From contig NZ_JAUSST010000005.1 of the NCBI RefSeq assembly GCF_030812415.1, positions 558,001 through 622,000 of the forward strand: a DNA stretch of 64,000 nt, given 5' to 3'. The position numbers and the translations under genes are program-made. Position 1 is the stretch's first letter; each line of letters begins with the position of its first letter. The notes under the pieces are model-generated. The model was given only the letters and a program-made list of their open reading frames with translations, searched no databases and had not been told where the DNA came from. Of the stretch, positions 16,871 through 25,677 are shown one piece after another. Origin of the DNA: Paenibacillus harenae (GTDB lineage Bacteria > Bacillota > Bacilli > Paenibacillales > Paenibacillaceae).

Positions 16871-17230
16871 ATGGAAATCCAACCCAAGCTGCAGCTTAGT
16901 CAGTCATCGATTATGAAAGAGCCGATCATTGAGCCGGCAGTTACAAAAGTCGCTGGTGCTTATAGCGAACTCAAAGAAAAGAGTAAGGGAGAAATATTGT
17001 CGGTTTCAGAGAAGGCATTAGTAAGTGCGATCGACAAAGCCAATCAGGCCGTACAAGGAACTCCTCATGAATTTAATTACATATTGCATGAGTCCGGCAA
17101 GCTAATTGTGCAAGTGTTGAACAAAGATACGCATGAATTGCTGAAAGAAATTCCATCAGAGAAGTTTATAGAATTGATTGAAAAACTGCAAGAGTTGACG
17201 GTAGGAGCCATAATCGACGAGAAGAGGTGA
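16871..17230 (+). CDS. flaG: FlaG family protein (YvyC)
   Basis: 119 residues. The C-terminal ~70 residues carry the FlaG pattern HEFNYILHESGKLIVQVLNK followed by KEIPSEKFIELIEKLQEL. FlaG proteins are small cytoplasmic or secreted proteins that affect filament length in some bacteria; the mechanism is not established. AAGGAG precedes the ATG, 18 bases after fliD, and fliS starts 7 bases after its stop. Confidence 0.88.
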   Translation: MEIQPKLQLSQSSIMKEPIIEPAVTKVAGAYSELKEKSKGEILSVSEKALVSAIDKANQAVQGTPHEFNYILHESGKLIVQVLNKDTHELLKEIPSEKFIELIEKLQELTVGAIIDEKR

Positions 17231-17237
17231 GATTGGC

Positions 17238-17627
17238 ATGTCGCTCCAAGCACAACAACATTATATGAATACGCAAGTATTAACTGCTTCCCCGGGGGAT
17301 CTCACATTGATGCTGTATAACGGCGTCATCAAATTTATAAAGCAAGCGTTAGTCTCGATGGAAAAACGGGATATCGAAGAGAAGCATTTTAACTTTGTAA
17401 AAGCCCAAAATATTATCGACGAACTGCAATCTACGCTGAATATGAGCTATGAGGTGTCCGTTAATCTTGCTCAATTGTACGACTATATAAGGTTCAGATT
17501 GTCGGAGTCCAACACGAAGATGCAAGCTGGGCCTGCTCAAGAGTGCATTCAGTTGGTGACAGAGCTTCGAGACACATGGATGGAAGCGTTAAAGCATGTG
17601 AAATCCGGGACAAAGGGAACCATATAA
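17238..17627 (+). CDS. fliS: FliS flagellin export chaperone
   Basis: 129 residues. FliS binds the flagellin C-terminus in the cytoplasm and prevents early polymerisation; in Bacillus it also assists FliW release. The signature SPGDLTLMLYNGVIKFIKQA is plain, followed by helical LNMSYEVSVNLAQLYDYIRF. GAGGTGAG precedes the ATG. The stop TAA shares its last base with the ATG of fliT. Confidence 0.95.
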   Translation: MSLQAQQHYMNTQVLTASPGDLTLMLYNGVIKFIKQALVSMEKRDIEEKHFNFVKAQNIIDELQSTLNMSYEVSVNLAQLYDYIRFRLSESNTKMQAGPAQECIQLVTELRDTWMEALKHVKSGTKGTI

Positions 17628-17998
17628 TGCAACAAAAAATAGAAGTGTTGCTATTTAAGCTAAAGACAATTATTGAAAAAACAGTGAATTTGGACTTAAA
17701 CGATCACTTCTCTGATGATCTGCTTATTGAATACCAGGAAGAAAAAAACCGGTTATGCGATTCGATAGACCAGATCATTAGGGAAGAACACAACGGTCAG
17801 TATGCCTACTCACAGTCGGAGATGACGCTGCTTCAAGCTTGTTCTCAAGCGGAGCAATTACTAAATGGCAGAATTTCCGACATGAGGCAATTCATAAGCA
17901 AGGAGATCAGCCAATTGTCGGCAGGCAGGAAGGCGAGAAACTTCTATGCAGGAGATGCTTACAATCAGTCCGGATTCTTTATTGATCACCAAAATTAG
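17627..17998 (+). CDS. fliT: FliT-like flagellar chaperone
   Basis: 123 residues, all helical in character, with no signal or membrane segment. Sequence conservation in this family is low. The call rests on position right after fliS (1-base overlap, TAATG), on size, and on the amphipathic helices near KIEVLLFKLKTIIEKTV and LLQACSQAEQLLNGRISDMR. In other bacteria FliT escorts FliD. The open frame extends upstream to 17543 inside fliS, but that start has no ribosome site. Confidence 0.7.
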   Translation: MQQKIEVLLFKLKTIIEKTVNLDLNDHFSDDLLIEYQEEKNRLCDSIDQIIREEHNGQYAYSQSEMTLLQACSQAEQLLNGRISDMRQFISKEISQLSAGRKARNFYAGDAYNQSGFFIDHQN

Positions 17999-18073
17999 TG
18001 GGATCAGGCCTTTAGATGGTGGCTGATAAATTAGTTTTTATTATTTATACACATTATAGAAATTATTAATTTT

Positions 18074-18111
18074 CGGGGTGGAATAATATCCGCCTCGTTT
18101 ATTTTTATTTT
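18074..18111 (+). terminator. Terminator of the fliD-fliT operon
   Basis: CGGGGTGGA (18074-18082) pairs with TCCGCCTCG (18089-18097), with two G-U pairs, followed by the T-rich run TTTATTTTTATTTT. It separates the flagellar operon from the riboswitch-controlled gene. Confidence 0.75.
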
Positions 18112-18143
18112 CAATATTTTCGAGAAAACCAATGATTCTAGTC

Positions 18144-18171
18144 TTGTAAAACTAGTATAATGTGGTAATAT
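18144..18171 (+). promoter_or_regulatory. Sigma-A promoter ahead of the c-di-GMP riboswitch
   Basis: TTGTAA (18144-18149), 16-base spacer, TAATAT (18166-18171) preceded by TGG (extended -10). Transcription would start near 18178, just before the riboswitch. A TATAAT at 18155-18160 overlaps but has no good -35. Confidence 0.65.
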
Positions 18172-18191
18172 AGAACTATAAAAGCTGATTA

Positions 18192-18289
18192 CGATAACGG
18201 CAAACCTGTCGAAAGATAGGGACGCAAAGCTAGAGGGCCTTCCTAATGATGGCAGCCAGCTACCGAATAACCGGGCTTTTTTTTTATGT
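18192..18289 (+). ncRNA. c-di-GMP-I (GEMM) riboswitch with downstream terminator-like T run
   Basis: The aptamer is recognised by its conserved blocks in order: GGCAAACC (18199-18206), GAAA loop (18211-18214), GGGACGCAAAGC (18219-18230), AGGGCCT and then GGCAGCC (18251-18257) with a closing TACCG. These are hallmarks of the GEMM-I class, which binds cyclic di-GMP. After the aptamer, GGGCT and nine T (to 18289) form what looks like the terminator of the expression platform, using part of the last aptamer helix. The gene starts 22 bases later. Whether c-di-GMP turns the gene on or off cannot be read with certainty. Confidence 0.88.
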
Positions 18290-18311
18290 ATTTAAATAAG
18301 GAGGAAATGTT

Positions 18312-21218
18312 GTGAGTATAAAAAAATGGTTCCTAATGCTTATGTCAGCCGTTCTTGTAGCGACTGGAGTAGTAGTTCCGACAGTGCCGTCCGTTGATGC
18401 TGCAGTCACGAACTATGTGAACGTGTCCAAACTTGTAAGTCCAGGCACGATAACTACAGAAGAAGAAGCGGAAGTAACGTTGAACATTCAAGGTACCCCG
18501 CCAATTAACGAAATCGTTCCTAATGATGTCATTCTCATTATCGACAAATCAGGAAGCATGCATCCCAATTACAATAATGGCGAAGACAAAATGAATAATG
18601 CAAAGGAAGCAGCTAAAGGATTTGTCGACTTGATGGACCTTACAAAACATAGAGTCGGAATCGTAGATTTTTCGAGCACCAATTCTATTACATCATTCCC
18701 ATTATCGACAGATAAAGATGCCGTTAAATCATATATTAACGGTATATACGCTAGTGGAGGTACTGCCACCGGCGACGCGGTATCGGTAGCCCAAAATATT
18801 CTGGCAAACAATCTTCGTCCGGAAGCACATCCTGTAATCGTGATTCTTACCGATGGAGAGGCAACTGAACCGAGCAACGATCCATTCGGCTATGCGAAGC
18901 AAAAAGCAATGGATGCAAAAAGCGCCGGAACGGTTTTCTATACGATCGCGCTGTTAAAGCAGACGGATGATCCTGAGACTAGCGGGCCGAATCAGTTGCT
19001 TCAGGAGATGGCAACGACGGCCAGCCACCATCATTTCGTTCTTGGTTCTACCGGTCTGAGCGAAATTTATGCGGCGATCGTTAGGGAAATTGGTTTGGCC
19101 AGCGCCTATGACGTAACGGTGACGGATGTCGTGACGCCTGATTTTGAGATCGTTCCAGATTCGTACACCTCTAATATTCCCCAACCTACAGTTAGCGGCA
19201 ATACATTAACGTGGAAGTTTAATGAGTTGAAGGACAGTACGCTTACGTTTACATATAGAATTAGACCGGTAAGCGCTACGAAGACGGGAGCTTTGCCGAT
19301 ATCTACAGTTAACTCTGTTATAACGTATAAAGATTATGCCGGGGCCGCTCGAACGAAAGCAATTCCTATCGTTAACTTGAACGTGAAGTTGCCTGCTCCC
19401 GAAATTACTTCTATCGTTCAATCGTACGGTCATCCTAATGGAGGCGAGACCGTTACGATTGCAGGGAAAAATTTCGTAAGCGGAGCAACGATCACTTTCG
19501 GTGGAAAACTGGCGACGAACGTTACGATTATTAGCCCAACGGAAGCAACGGCAACCGTTCCTTCAGGCAATCAGGGTCTTGCAACGGTTACTTTAAAAAA
19601 CCCGGATAGCCAGACAGCGACCGGAGAATACCGGTATAAAGCCGATCCTATTGTTACCAACATATCACCTGCTAATGGGCCACTCGCAGGTAATAATAAA
19701 GTAGTAATTCAAGGAAAATATTTCATGCCAGGTATTACAGTGAAATTCGGGGATAATGTTGCGGCTATGTACTATTACAGAGATCATACGTATATGCAAG
19801 TAACCGTTCCTGCAGGAGTGCAGCCGGGTCAGGTGGACGTTACGTTGACGAACCCGGACGGCACATCAACCGTTGTGAGCAATGGTTATACGTACGACAC
19901 ACCGCCAAGCACATTGCCGGAAGTGATCAGTATCTCCCCGAATACAAGTACGCTTACTGGAGGGACGACCTCATACGTAAACGGACGGAATTTCGTTTCC
20001 GGGTTGGTAGTGAAAATTGGAGAAAATGAGTCTATTACAACATTCGTATCGGATACCAGACTTCAAATAACAGTTCCGGCGAACAGCACGGCCGGCGTTT
20101 ACGATGTTACTGTAATCGATAGTCAAGGCAACCAATATACGTTGGTCGGCGCGTTCACTTATACGGCACCGGTGTACCCGGTTCCTAGCGTAAAGTCGAT
20201 AACTCCAGTATCAGGTCCGCTGGAAGGCGGAACGACCGTCTATGTTAACGGGTCAGGCTTCACGAAAGATTCGACAGTATTTTTCGGTGAACAACAATCC
20301 GCAGCAGTAACATTTTTAAGTGACACTCGAGTAAGCGCAAAGTCGCCGGCAGCAACAGCAGCCGGGAAAGTAGACATTACAGTTGTGAACGTGAATCAAA
20401 CGGGTGTTCTTTCGCAAGCATTCGAGTACATTGTTCCGCAGCCTGAACCCGTTACGATTACGAGCCTTACGCCTAATGTCGGAACAACGCAGGGCGGAGA
20501 CACTGTTTATATCACCGGTGACAACTTGAAAACAGGTGCAACCGTTTCGTTCGGCACTGTTTCGACGAGTATAACATTAATCAGTTCAACCAGAGCAAGC
20601 GTAAGGGTACCGGCGAGCGCAGTGGTAGGATTTGTAGATGTGACTTGGACAAATAAAGACGGAATGTCGAGTACGCTGGCACAAGCCTATGAATATACAC
20701 CAGTGAAACCTACGATAACGGGTTTATCTCCTAGCACAGGTTCGAAGGATGGGGGAACGACGGTTTATATTAGTGGTACTTTATTTGACGCAAGCATGAC
20801 GGTTTCGGTTAATAGCGTCATTGTACCTGTAACGCTTGTCAGCGATACAAGGGCGAGAATTGTAACACCGCCAGGACCGCTGGGCATTGTTCCACTAACG
20901 GTGACTGCGGCAAATGGCCAGTCAGCTACTACTGATTTTACGTATGTAAATCCGATCTTGGGTCCAGCTCCGATCATTCAGAGTTTGACAAAAACGTCAG
21001 GCGTGGCAGCGGGCGGATTTACGTTATATATCAATGGCTCCAATTTTGTTAACAAACCAATCGTAATGTTTGGCTCTGTTGAAGCCACTTCCGTAACTTG
21101 GACGAGTTCTACTCGCTTGACAGTGAAAGTTCCTGCAGGTGTCAGTGGTCCGGTTGAAGTGAAGGTTATTAACCCGGATAAACAAGAAAGCAATACGACC
21201 ACCTTTACCTACTTGTAA
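18312..21218 (+). CDS. Secreted vWA-domain protein with seven IPT/TIG repeats, probable adhesin
   Basis: 968 residues. A signal peptide (to ~30, cut near VDAA) is followed by a von Willebrand A domain (~70-270) with the metal-site motif DKSGSM (Asp78, Ser80, Ser82), TGDAVS and ILTDGEA. A linker of ~100 residues follows, then seven immunoglobulin-like IPT/TIG repeats, each with a pattern like SITPVSGPLEGGTTVYVNG. No LPXTG motif, S-layer domain or C-terminal membrane helix is seen, so the way it stays at the surface is unclear. The GTG start has AAGGAGG upstream. The c-di-GMP riboswitch in the leader points to a role in attachment or biofilm (inference). The nearby terminator closes the unit. 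Confidence 0.85.
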   Translation: MSIKKWFLMLMSAVLVATGVVVPTVPSVDAAVTNYVNVSKLVSPGTITTEEEAEVTLNIQGTPPINEIVPNDVILIIDKSGSMHPNYNNGEDKMNNAKEAAKGFVDLMDLTKHRVGIVDFSSTNSITSFPLSTDKDAVKSYINGIYASGGTATGDAVSVAQNILANNLRPEAHPVIVILTDGEATEPSNDPFGYAKQKAMDAKSAGTVFYTIALLKQTDDPETSGPNQLLQEMATTASHHHFVLGSTGLSEIYAAIVREIGLASAYDVTVTDVVTPDFEIVPDSYTSNIPQPTVSGNTLTWKFNELKDSTLTFTYRIRPVSATKTGALPISTVNSVITYKDYAGAARTKAIPIVNLNVKLPAPEITSIVQSYGHPNGGETVTIAGKNFVSGATITFGGKLATNVTIISPTEATATVPSGNQGLATVTLKNPDSQTATGEYRYKADPIVTNISPANGPLAGNNKVVIQGKYFMPGITVKFGDNVAAMYYYRDHTYMQVTVPAGVQPGQVDVTLTNPDGTSTVVSNGYTYDTPPSTLPEVISISPNTSTLTGGTTSYVNGRNFVSGLVVKIGENESITTFVSDTRLQITVPANSTAGVYDVTVIDSQGNQYTLVGAFTYTAPVYPVPSVKSITPVSGPLEGGTTVYVNGSGFTKDSTVFFGEQQSAAVTFLSDTRVSAKSPAATAAGKVDITVVNVNQTGVLSQAFEYIVPQPEPVTITSLTPNVGTTQGGDTVYITGDNLKTGATVSFGTVSTSITLISSTRASVRVPASAVVGFVDVTWTNKDGMSSTLAQAYEYTPVKPTITGLSPSTGSKDGGTTVYISGTLFDASMTVSVNSVIVPVTLVSDTRARIVTPPGPLGIVPLTVTAANGQSATTDFTYVNPILGPAPIIQSLTKTSGVAAGGFTLYINGSNFVNKPIVMFGSVEATSVTWTSSTRLTVKVPAGVSGPVEVKVINPDKQESNTTTFTYL

Positions 21219-21231
21219 TTGTGGTCAAATA

Positions 21232-21298
21232 AAAAGCACACTTGGAATGAACTCGGATCGTACTAATCCGATAAAGTTCCAAGGGTGCTTTTTTTATT
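21232..21298. terminator. Bidirectional terminator between convergent genes
   Basis: A 16-base stem (21232-21247 with 21277-21292) has one mismatch; a small hairpin (CGGAT/ATCCG) sits in the loop. The stem starts with AAAA and ends with seven or more T, so it works on both strands. Confidence 0.85.
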
Positions 21299-23105
21299 AA
21301 ATATTGTTCATCCAGCGATGAGCGGAATCTATAATTTCTGTGTTTAGCATACGGACATTTTCAGATGAACAATTTTCGTGAATGAGCCCGATGAACAGGG
21401 GCGAATGCTCTAATTGATAAGCTTGTAGCCAGCACTGAAACGCTGACTCGGGATCGCCTATGTTGACGTGCAGTTGTCCAAGCAATTGAAGGCTGGAGGC
21501 ATTCAGAGCTTGATGTTGGAGAAGTAATTCAAGTAACTCGACCGTCTCGTCTGTTCGTCCAATTCTACTGATGGCTGCAGCGAGATTGTTAATGGTTTCT
21601 GTATTCTCCACCGTTTCGAGAAGAGCATAATAATGATCAGTATGACCGTACTTAAGCAGATATAGCAATGTATCCATTAACGGTTCCTGCTGAGAGAGAG
21701 CTTCTGGTGTGACGTTATGATAGATAATATCTACCATCGCCGATACTGAAACTGGGATCAAGGATTTGGTTTCAGTTATGTCCGGACAACTAGCTGATCG
21801 GCTCAGCATAGTGAACAATAATGAGTCCAATGCGTTGATCTGTAAATGCTGATGGATCAATAGCTGGTTGTAATACACCGAAACGGCAAGATTGCCCGCC
21901 TTCAAGGCGGCATTATGCAACAGCAATATGTGAAGCGGCTGATGAGAAGGGTATAGTTCATTTAATCGGTTCACAATTGCCTCTGGATCCATGAACAACG
22001 TCAGGTGATCCATATATTGTTGCAAGACGGAATAGTTTTTCGGTTGATTTTGCAGCGTTTTTGACCAGTAGGAGATGGCGTCATCTAATCTGCTTTGTTG
22101 CCTCGCGATTTCCGCTAACCGATGATACGGAATAACCTTCCTGTGAGACATCTCGAGAACATTGGGAGAGCGGCCGGCGGCATCAGCTTTTTCTGTAAAT
22201 TTGATGCAAGTTAAATAACGTTCGGATGCGGCATTCAAGAACCCGAGTTCTTCTAATAATAAACCGTGCAGGCAATGATAGTCGATAGTGTCAGGGGCTG
22301 TGATTAAGCCTTGTTGGATATGAACGTTGGCTTGCTCGAATTCGCTGGTCTGAAGCTCCAGGCCGATTAAGCTCGTCAAGAGATAGTGATACCATGCATC
22401 CGTAGGCCGGCTCTTTTCGTAGGACCGGTAGTAACATTGAAGGGCTTCCTGCTTCTCGTCTGTTGATTTGTACTGGTTGCCTAGGACGAATTGATAATAA
22501 GGGTCCGTTTCTTGTCCAGACTTCATTTGTTCAAGAATTAACATATTGCGTGCAGATTTATTCTGTTCGTTGACAACGTTGCTCGTATAACCGGTATGAT
22601 AAATGGTGAAGGGTAATGCTTGCAAAATTAACTTTTGTTTTTCACAAGTCAGTTGTTCGTGCAAAGGCTGCTTATAATAGATTAGCCCGTTATTCGCAAA
22701 CAATCGTGCACCTTGCGATTTCAATACTTGGGTTTCATCATCTCCGTCGCCTAGAAGATTCATAATATTTAGAAGAAAAACTTCCGGCTTTCGTTCAGGG
22801 CGAGAAGAAAGAAGTTTTCGCAGCTCTTCGTGATTGTACTGTTCGATATATTCATCGGCATCCAATATTAAAATCCACTTTCCGGTGGCGTACTTTAATG
22901 ATTCATTTCGTGCGGCAGCAAAATCGTTTATCCAAGCAAAATCGTAGACATGCTCCGTATACTCCAGGGCAATTGCTTTGGTCCGGTCTGTAGAGCCTGT
23001 ATCCACTATAATAATTTCATCGACCAGCGTTTTTACGCTTTCTAGGCAACGGGACAGCAATTTTTGTTCATTTTTGACGATCATGCACAGTGAAAGTAAT
23101 TTCAT
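21297..23105 (-). CDS. GT2 glycosyltransferase with long C-terminal TPR region
   Basis: 602 residues. The GT-A domain at the N-terminus shows LSLCMIVKNEQKLLSRCLES, IIVDTGSTDRTKAIA and the DxD motif LILDADEYIE (~85). From ~200 to the end it is TPR-like helical repeats (for example DPYYQFVLGNQYKSTDEKQE), with conserved paired helices. It resembles SunS-like and flagellar-locus enzymes and the 13923 gene. The start at 23105 is chosen because CGGAGGG lies 5 bases upstream; the open frame reaches 23123. It is divergent from the CDP-sugar operon. A TATAAT lies upstream on the minus strand, but no good sigma-D -35. The acceptor is unknown. Confidence 0.85.
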   Translation of the reverse strand: MKLLSLCMIVKNEQKLLSRCLESVKTLVDEIIIVDTGSTDRTKAIALEYTEHVYDFAWINDFAAARNESLKYATGKWILILDADEYIEQYNHEELRKLLSSRPERKPEVFLLNIMNLLGDGDDETQVLKSQGARLFANNGLIYYKQPLHEQLTCEKQKLILQALPFTIYHTGYTSNVVNEQNKSARNMLILEQMKSGQETDPYYQFVLGNQYKSTDEKQEALQCYYRSYEKSRPTDAWYHYLLTSLIGLELQTSEFEQANVHIQQGLITAPDTIDYHCLHGLLLEELGFLNAASERYLTCIKFTEKADAAGRSPNVLEMSHRKVIPYHRLAEIARQQSRLDDAISYWSKTLQNQPKNYSVLQQYMDHLTLFMDPEAIVNRLNELYPSHQPLHILLLHNAALKAGNLAVSVYYNQLLIHQHLQINALDSLLFTMLSRSASCPDITETKSLIPVSVSAMVDIIYHNVTPEALSQQEPLMDTLLYLLKYGHTDHYYALLETVENTETINNLAAAISRIGRTDETVELLELLLQHQALNASSLQLLGQLHVNIGDPESAFQCWLQAYQLEHSPLFIGLIHENCSSENVRMLNTEIIDSAHRWMNNI

Positions 23106-23197
23106 AGGCCCTCCGGGGTACAAGTGAATTCGAATGATTTATTCATCTATTATATCGGATTTTCGACGGATTCTGTCGATGATTAATTTCATCAGGT

Positions 23198-23224
23198 TAA
23201 TAAAAAAATATAATTTGCCGATAA
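23198..23224 (+). promoter_or_regulatory. Sigma-D-like promoter of the glycosyltransferase/CDP-sugar operon
   Basis: TAAT (23198-23201), a 15-base A/T-rich spacer, and GCCGATAA (23217-23224), identical to the flgM -10. The -35 has one mismatch from TAAA. It is 62 bases before the ATG at 23287. The perfect -10 and correct spacing make it a good candidate, but the site lies in AT-rich DNA and needs mapping. Confidence 0.6.
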
Positions 23225-23286
23225 ACACATTAGAACGCTAATCTATTATTCTAGCTTCTATTAACTTATTGTGCAGGAGCTGACGC

Positions 23287-24909
23287 ATGTTGAATAAGCA
23301 ATTAATCAGACAATATATAGAAATGGGTAAGTTAGAAGAAGCAAACGAAATTATTTCTAAGTTAGAGCAGCAAAAAGCACTTGATATTGAGATTATTTCT
23401 ATGAAAGTTGTTACATTAATAATGCAACAAGAACTTTCGGAAGCCCTGGAGTGGACGTCTAAAGGGCTGCGTGAAAATCATACATACAGTGATCTTCTAT
23501 ATAATCGGGGCTACATTCTTCAACAGATCGGGGAACTGCATAAGGCGAAAGAATACTATAATCTTTCAATTGAAACGGGTGCAAACCAGGAATTGGAAGA
23601 ATCCGTAAAATCCTCGTTAGATTCTGTTAATCAACAGCTCTCAGAAAGAGGGATTAAACAAAAACCGCTCGTCAGTATTGTTTTACTTGCCTACAATCAC
23701 ATTGACTACACCAAATTATGTGTTGAAAGTATATTACGTTATACAAGTCATATCAACTATGAGCTTATACTTGTTAATAATGGTTCGTCGGATGGAACCA
23801 GGGAACTGTTCGACTCAATAACCGACGCCAAAGTAAGACACCTCTCGAAAAATGTCGGCCCGGTAAACGGGTTTAATGAGGGGATTGAGGCTGCGGAAGG
23901 AAAGTATATTGCATGTGTATGTAATGATTTCATATTTACACCAAGATGGATGGATAATCTATTGGCTTGTATAGAATCTGATGAGACGATTGGCTTCGTT
24001 TCACCAGGAGCAAGTTTTGTCAGTAATCATCAGTCGATATCCGGCAGCTACACAAACATAGGTGAAATGTTGAACTTTGCAGAACAATATAATAAATCGG
24101 ATAGTAGTAAGTGGGAAGAGAGAGTAAGGCTGCTTCCATGTGTATTAATGGTTCGAGCGAAATTGTTTCGTGAAATAGGGAAATATGATCCTCATTTTTA
24201 TTTTGGAGAATTCGCAGATGATGATATAAGCTTTCGAATTCGCCGTGCAGGATATAAATTAGTTTATTGTAAAGATACATTCACCTATCATTTTGGTTCT
24301 ATTACTACTAAAGACGATCAGATAAACAATAACTCATTGTCAGTTAGCCGCCAATTGTTTATCGATAAACATGGATTAGATGTTTGGGTTGACGGGGTGT
24401 TTTCATCCCTTCTTTTAGACGGGCTAAAACTTACGACTCAACGTACGCCTATAGCGATTCTTGGAGTTCATACGAAATGTGGAGCGAATCCTCTTCAACT
24501 CAAGAACCGACTGAAGGAGCAAGGCGTTCTCGAGGTGGGGATTACAAACTATTGTATTGATTCCAAGTATATGGCTGATTTGCGCTCGGTTTCGAACTAT
24601 GTTTTTGAAGGAGATATAGCGCAGCTAAAGAATAAATTAGATGGAGTCAAGTATGATTATATTATATTTGAACATCATATCGATATATTCAAAAGTAATC
24701 CCTTCATTATCGAGCATTTAATTCAATTGCTCACGAATGATGGGGAAATTGGACTGTTAATCAAACTGGATCGCGAAGATACACCCTATCTAGATCTTGT
24801 CCGCCAATTAGAACAACAAGAATGCAGGATTAATTATTCAATATTAGAGAAAGAACCTTTGAACAGTTATAACTTAATCATTACAGCTCAAAGGAGTATA
24901 ACACGATGA
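23287..24909 (+). CDS. GT2 glycosyltransferase with N-terminal TPR and extra C-terminal domain
   Basis: 540 residues. Residues 1-115 form TPR-like helices. The GT2 domain (~125-350) shows VSIVLLAYNHIDYTKLCVES, LVNNGSSDGTRELF and a DD-type acidic site EFADDDISFRIRRAGY. The last ~170 residues form a separate alpha/beta domain (YDYIIFEHHIDIF, NDGEIGLLIKL) that resembles a degenerate methyltransferase or nucleotide-binding fold; I do not know its role. First gene of the operon, downstream of a sigma-D-like promoter, with AGGAG before the ATG. The next gene overlaps by 4 bases. Likely transfers sugar onto a surface protein or glycan. Confidence 0.82.
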   Translation: MLNKQLIRQYIEMGKLEEANEIISKLEQQKALDIEIISMKVVTLIMQQELSEALEWTSKGLRENHTYSDLLYNRGYILQQIGELHKAKEYYNLSIETGANQELEESVKSSLDSVNQQLSERGIKQKPLVSIVLLAYNHIDYTKLCVESILRYTSHINYELILVNNGSSDGTRELFDSITDAKVRHLSKNVGPVNGFNEGIEAAEGKYIACVCNDFIFTPRWMDNLLACIESDETIGFVSPGASFVSNHQSISGSYTNIGEMLNFAEQYNKSDSSKWEERVRLLPCVLMVRAKLFREIGKYDPHFYFGEFADDDISFRIRRAGYKLVYCKDTFTYHFGSITTKDDQINNNSLSVSRQLFIDKHGLDVWVDGVFSSLLLDGLKLTTQRTPIAILGVHTKCGANPLQLKNRLKEQGVLEVGITNYCIDSKYMADLRSVSNYVFEGDIAQLKNKLDGVKYDYIIFEHHIDIFKSNPFIIEHLIQLLTNDGEIGLLIKLDREDTPYLDLVRQLEQQECRINYSILEKEPLNSYNLIITAQRSITR

Positions 24910-25676
24910 AGGCAGTCATCTTAGCAGGCGGTCTTGGGACAAGGCTTAGTGAAGAAACGGATGTTAAGCCGAAGCCTATGGTTGAAATCGGTGGCAATCC
25001 TATACTATGGCACATAATGAAAATGTATTCTGTGCATGGTATCAACGATTTTGTTATTTGTCTTGGCTACAAGGGTTATGTAATAAAAGAGTTTTTCTCC
25101 AATTATTTTCTTCATCAATCCGATGTAACATTTGATTTGGTTGGGAACAAGGTCGAGGTTCATAACACTAATAGTGAACCTTGGCGTGTTACCTTGGTAG
25201 ATACTGGTTCTAACACAATGACTGGTGGACGATTGAAAAGAGTAAAAAAATATTTGGATAACGATACGTTTTGTTTTACCTATGGTGATGGTGTTAGTGA
25301 CGTGAATATTCGGCATTTAGTAGACTATCACAAGCAGCAAGGTGCAAAGGCAACGTTGACTGCCGTGGAGCCGCCTGGACGTTTCGGTGCATTACAAATC
25401 GAACATGAGAAGGTAAAGCAATTTCATGAGAAGCCGCGCGGCGAAGGGAGCTGGATAAACGGCGGCTTTTTTGTACTTGAGCCTGACGTTTTTCAATATA
25501 TTACGGATGATTCAACAATCTGGGAGCTTGATCCACTGGAACGTTTAGCCCGTGAAGGTCAGCTTGTAAGTTATAAACACAACGGTTTCTGGCAGCCTAT
25601 GGATACGCTCCGTGACCGATTGAAACTGGAGGAGCTTTGGGCAACGGGAGAAGCACCTTGGAAAGTGTGGGATTAA
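24906..25676 (+). CDS. rfbF: Glucose-1-phosphate cytidylyltransferase
   Basis: 256 residues. It makes CDP-glucose from CTP and glucose-1-phosphate, the entry to CDP-deoxysugars. The nucleotidyltransferase signature KAVILAGGLGTRLSEETDVK with PKPMVEIGGNPILWH is at the N-terminus. TYGDGVSDV is the metal-binding region and FWQPMDTLRDRLKLEELW the typical C-terminus of the RfbF subgroup, which separates it from dTDP- or UDP-glucose enzymes. AAAGGAG lies before the ATG, which overlaps the previous stop by 4 bases. The next gene follows after 1 base. Confidence 0.94.
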   Translation: MKAVILAGGLGTRLSEETDVKPKPMVEIGGNPILWHIMKMYSVHGINDFVICLGYKGYVIKEFFSNYFLHQSDVTFDLVGNKVEVHNTNSEPWRVTLVDTGSNTMTGGRLKRVKKYLDNDTFCFTYGDGVSDVNIRHLVDYHKQQGAKATLTAVEPPGRFGALQIEHEKVKQFHEKPRGEGSWINGGFFVLEPDVFQYITDDSTIWELDPLERLAREGQLVSYKHNGFWQPMDTLRDRLKLEELWATGEAPWKVWD

Positions 25677-25677
25677 G

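Noticed and set aside
23140..23165. Sigma-D promoter for the minus-strand glycosyltransferase gene
   Set aside because: TCCGATAT is present on the minus strand, but there is no TAAA-like -35 at 15 or 16 bases.
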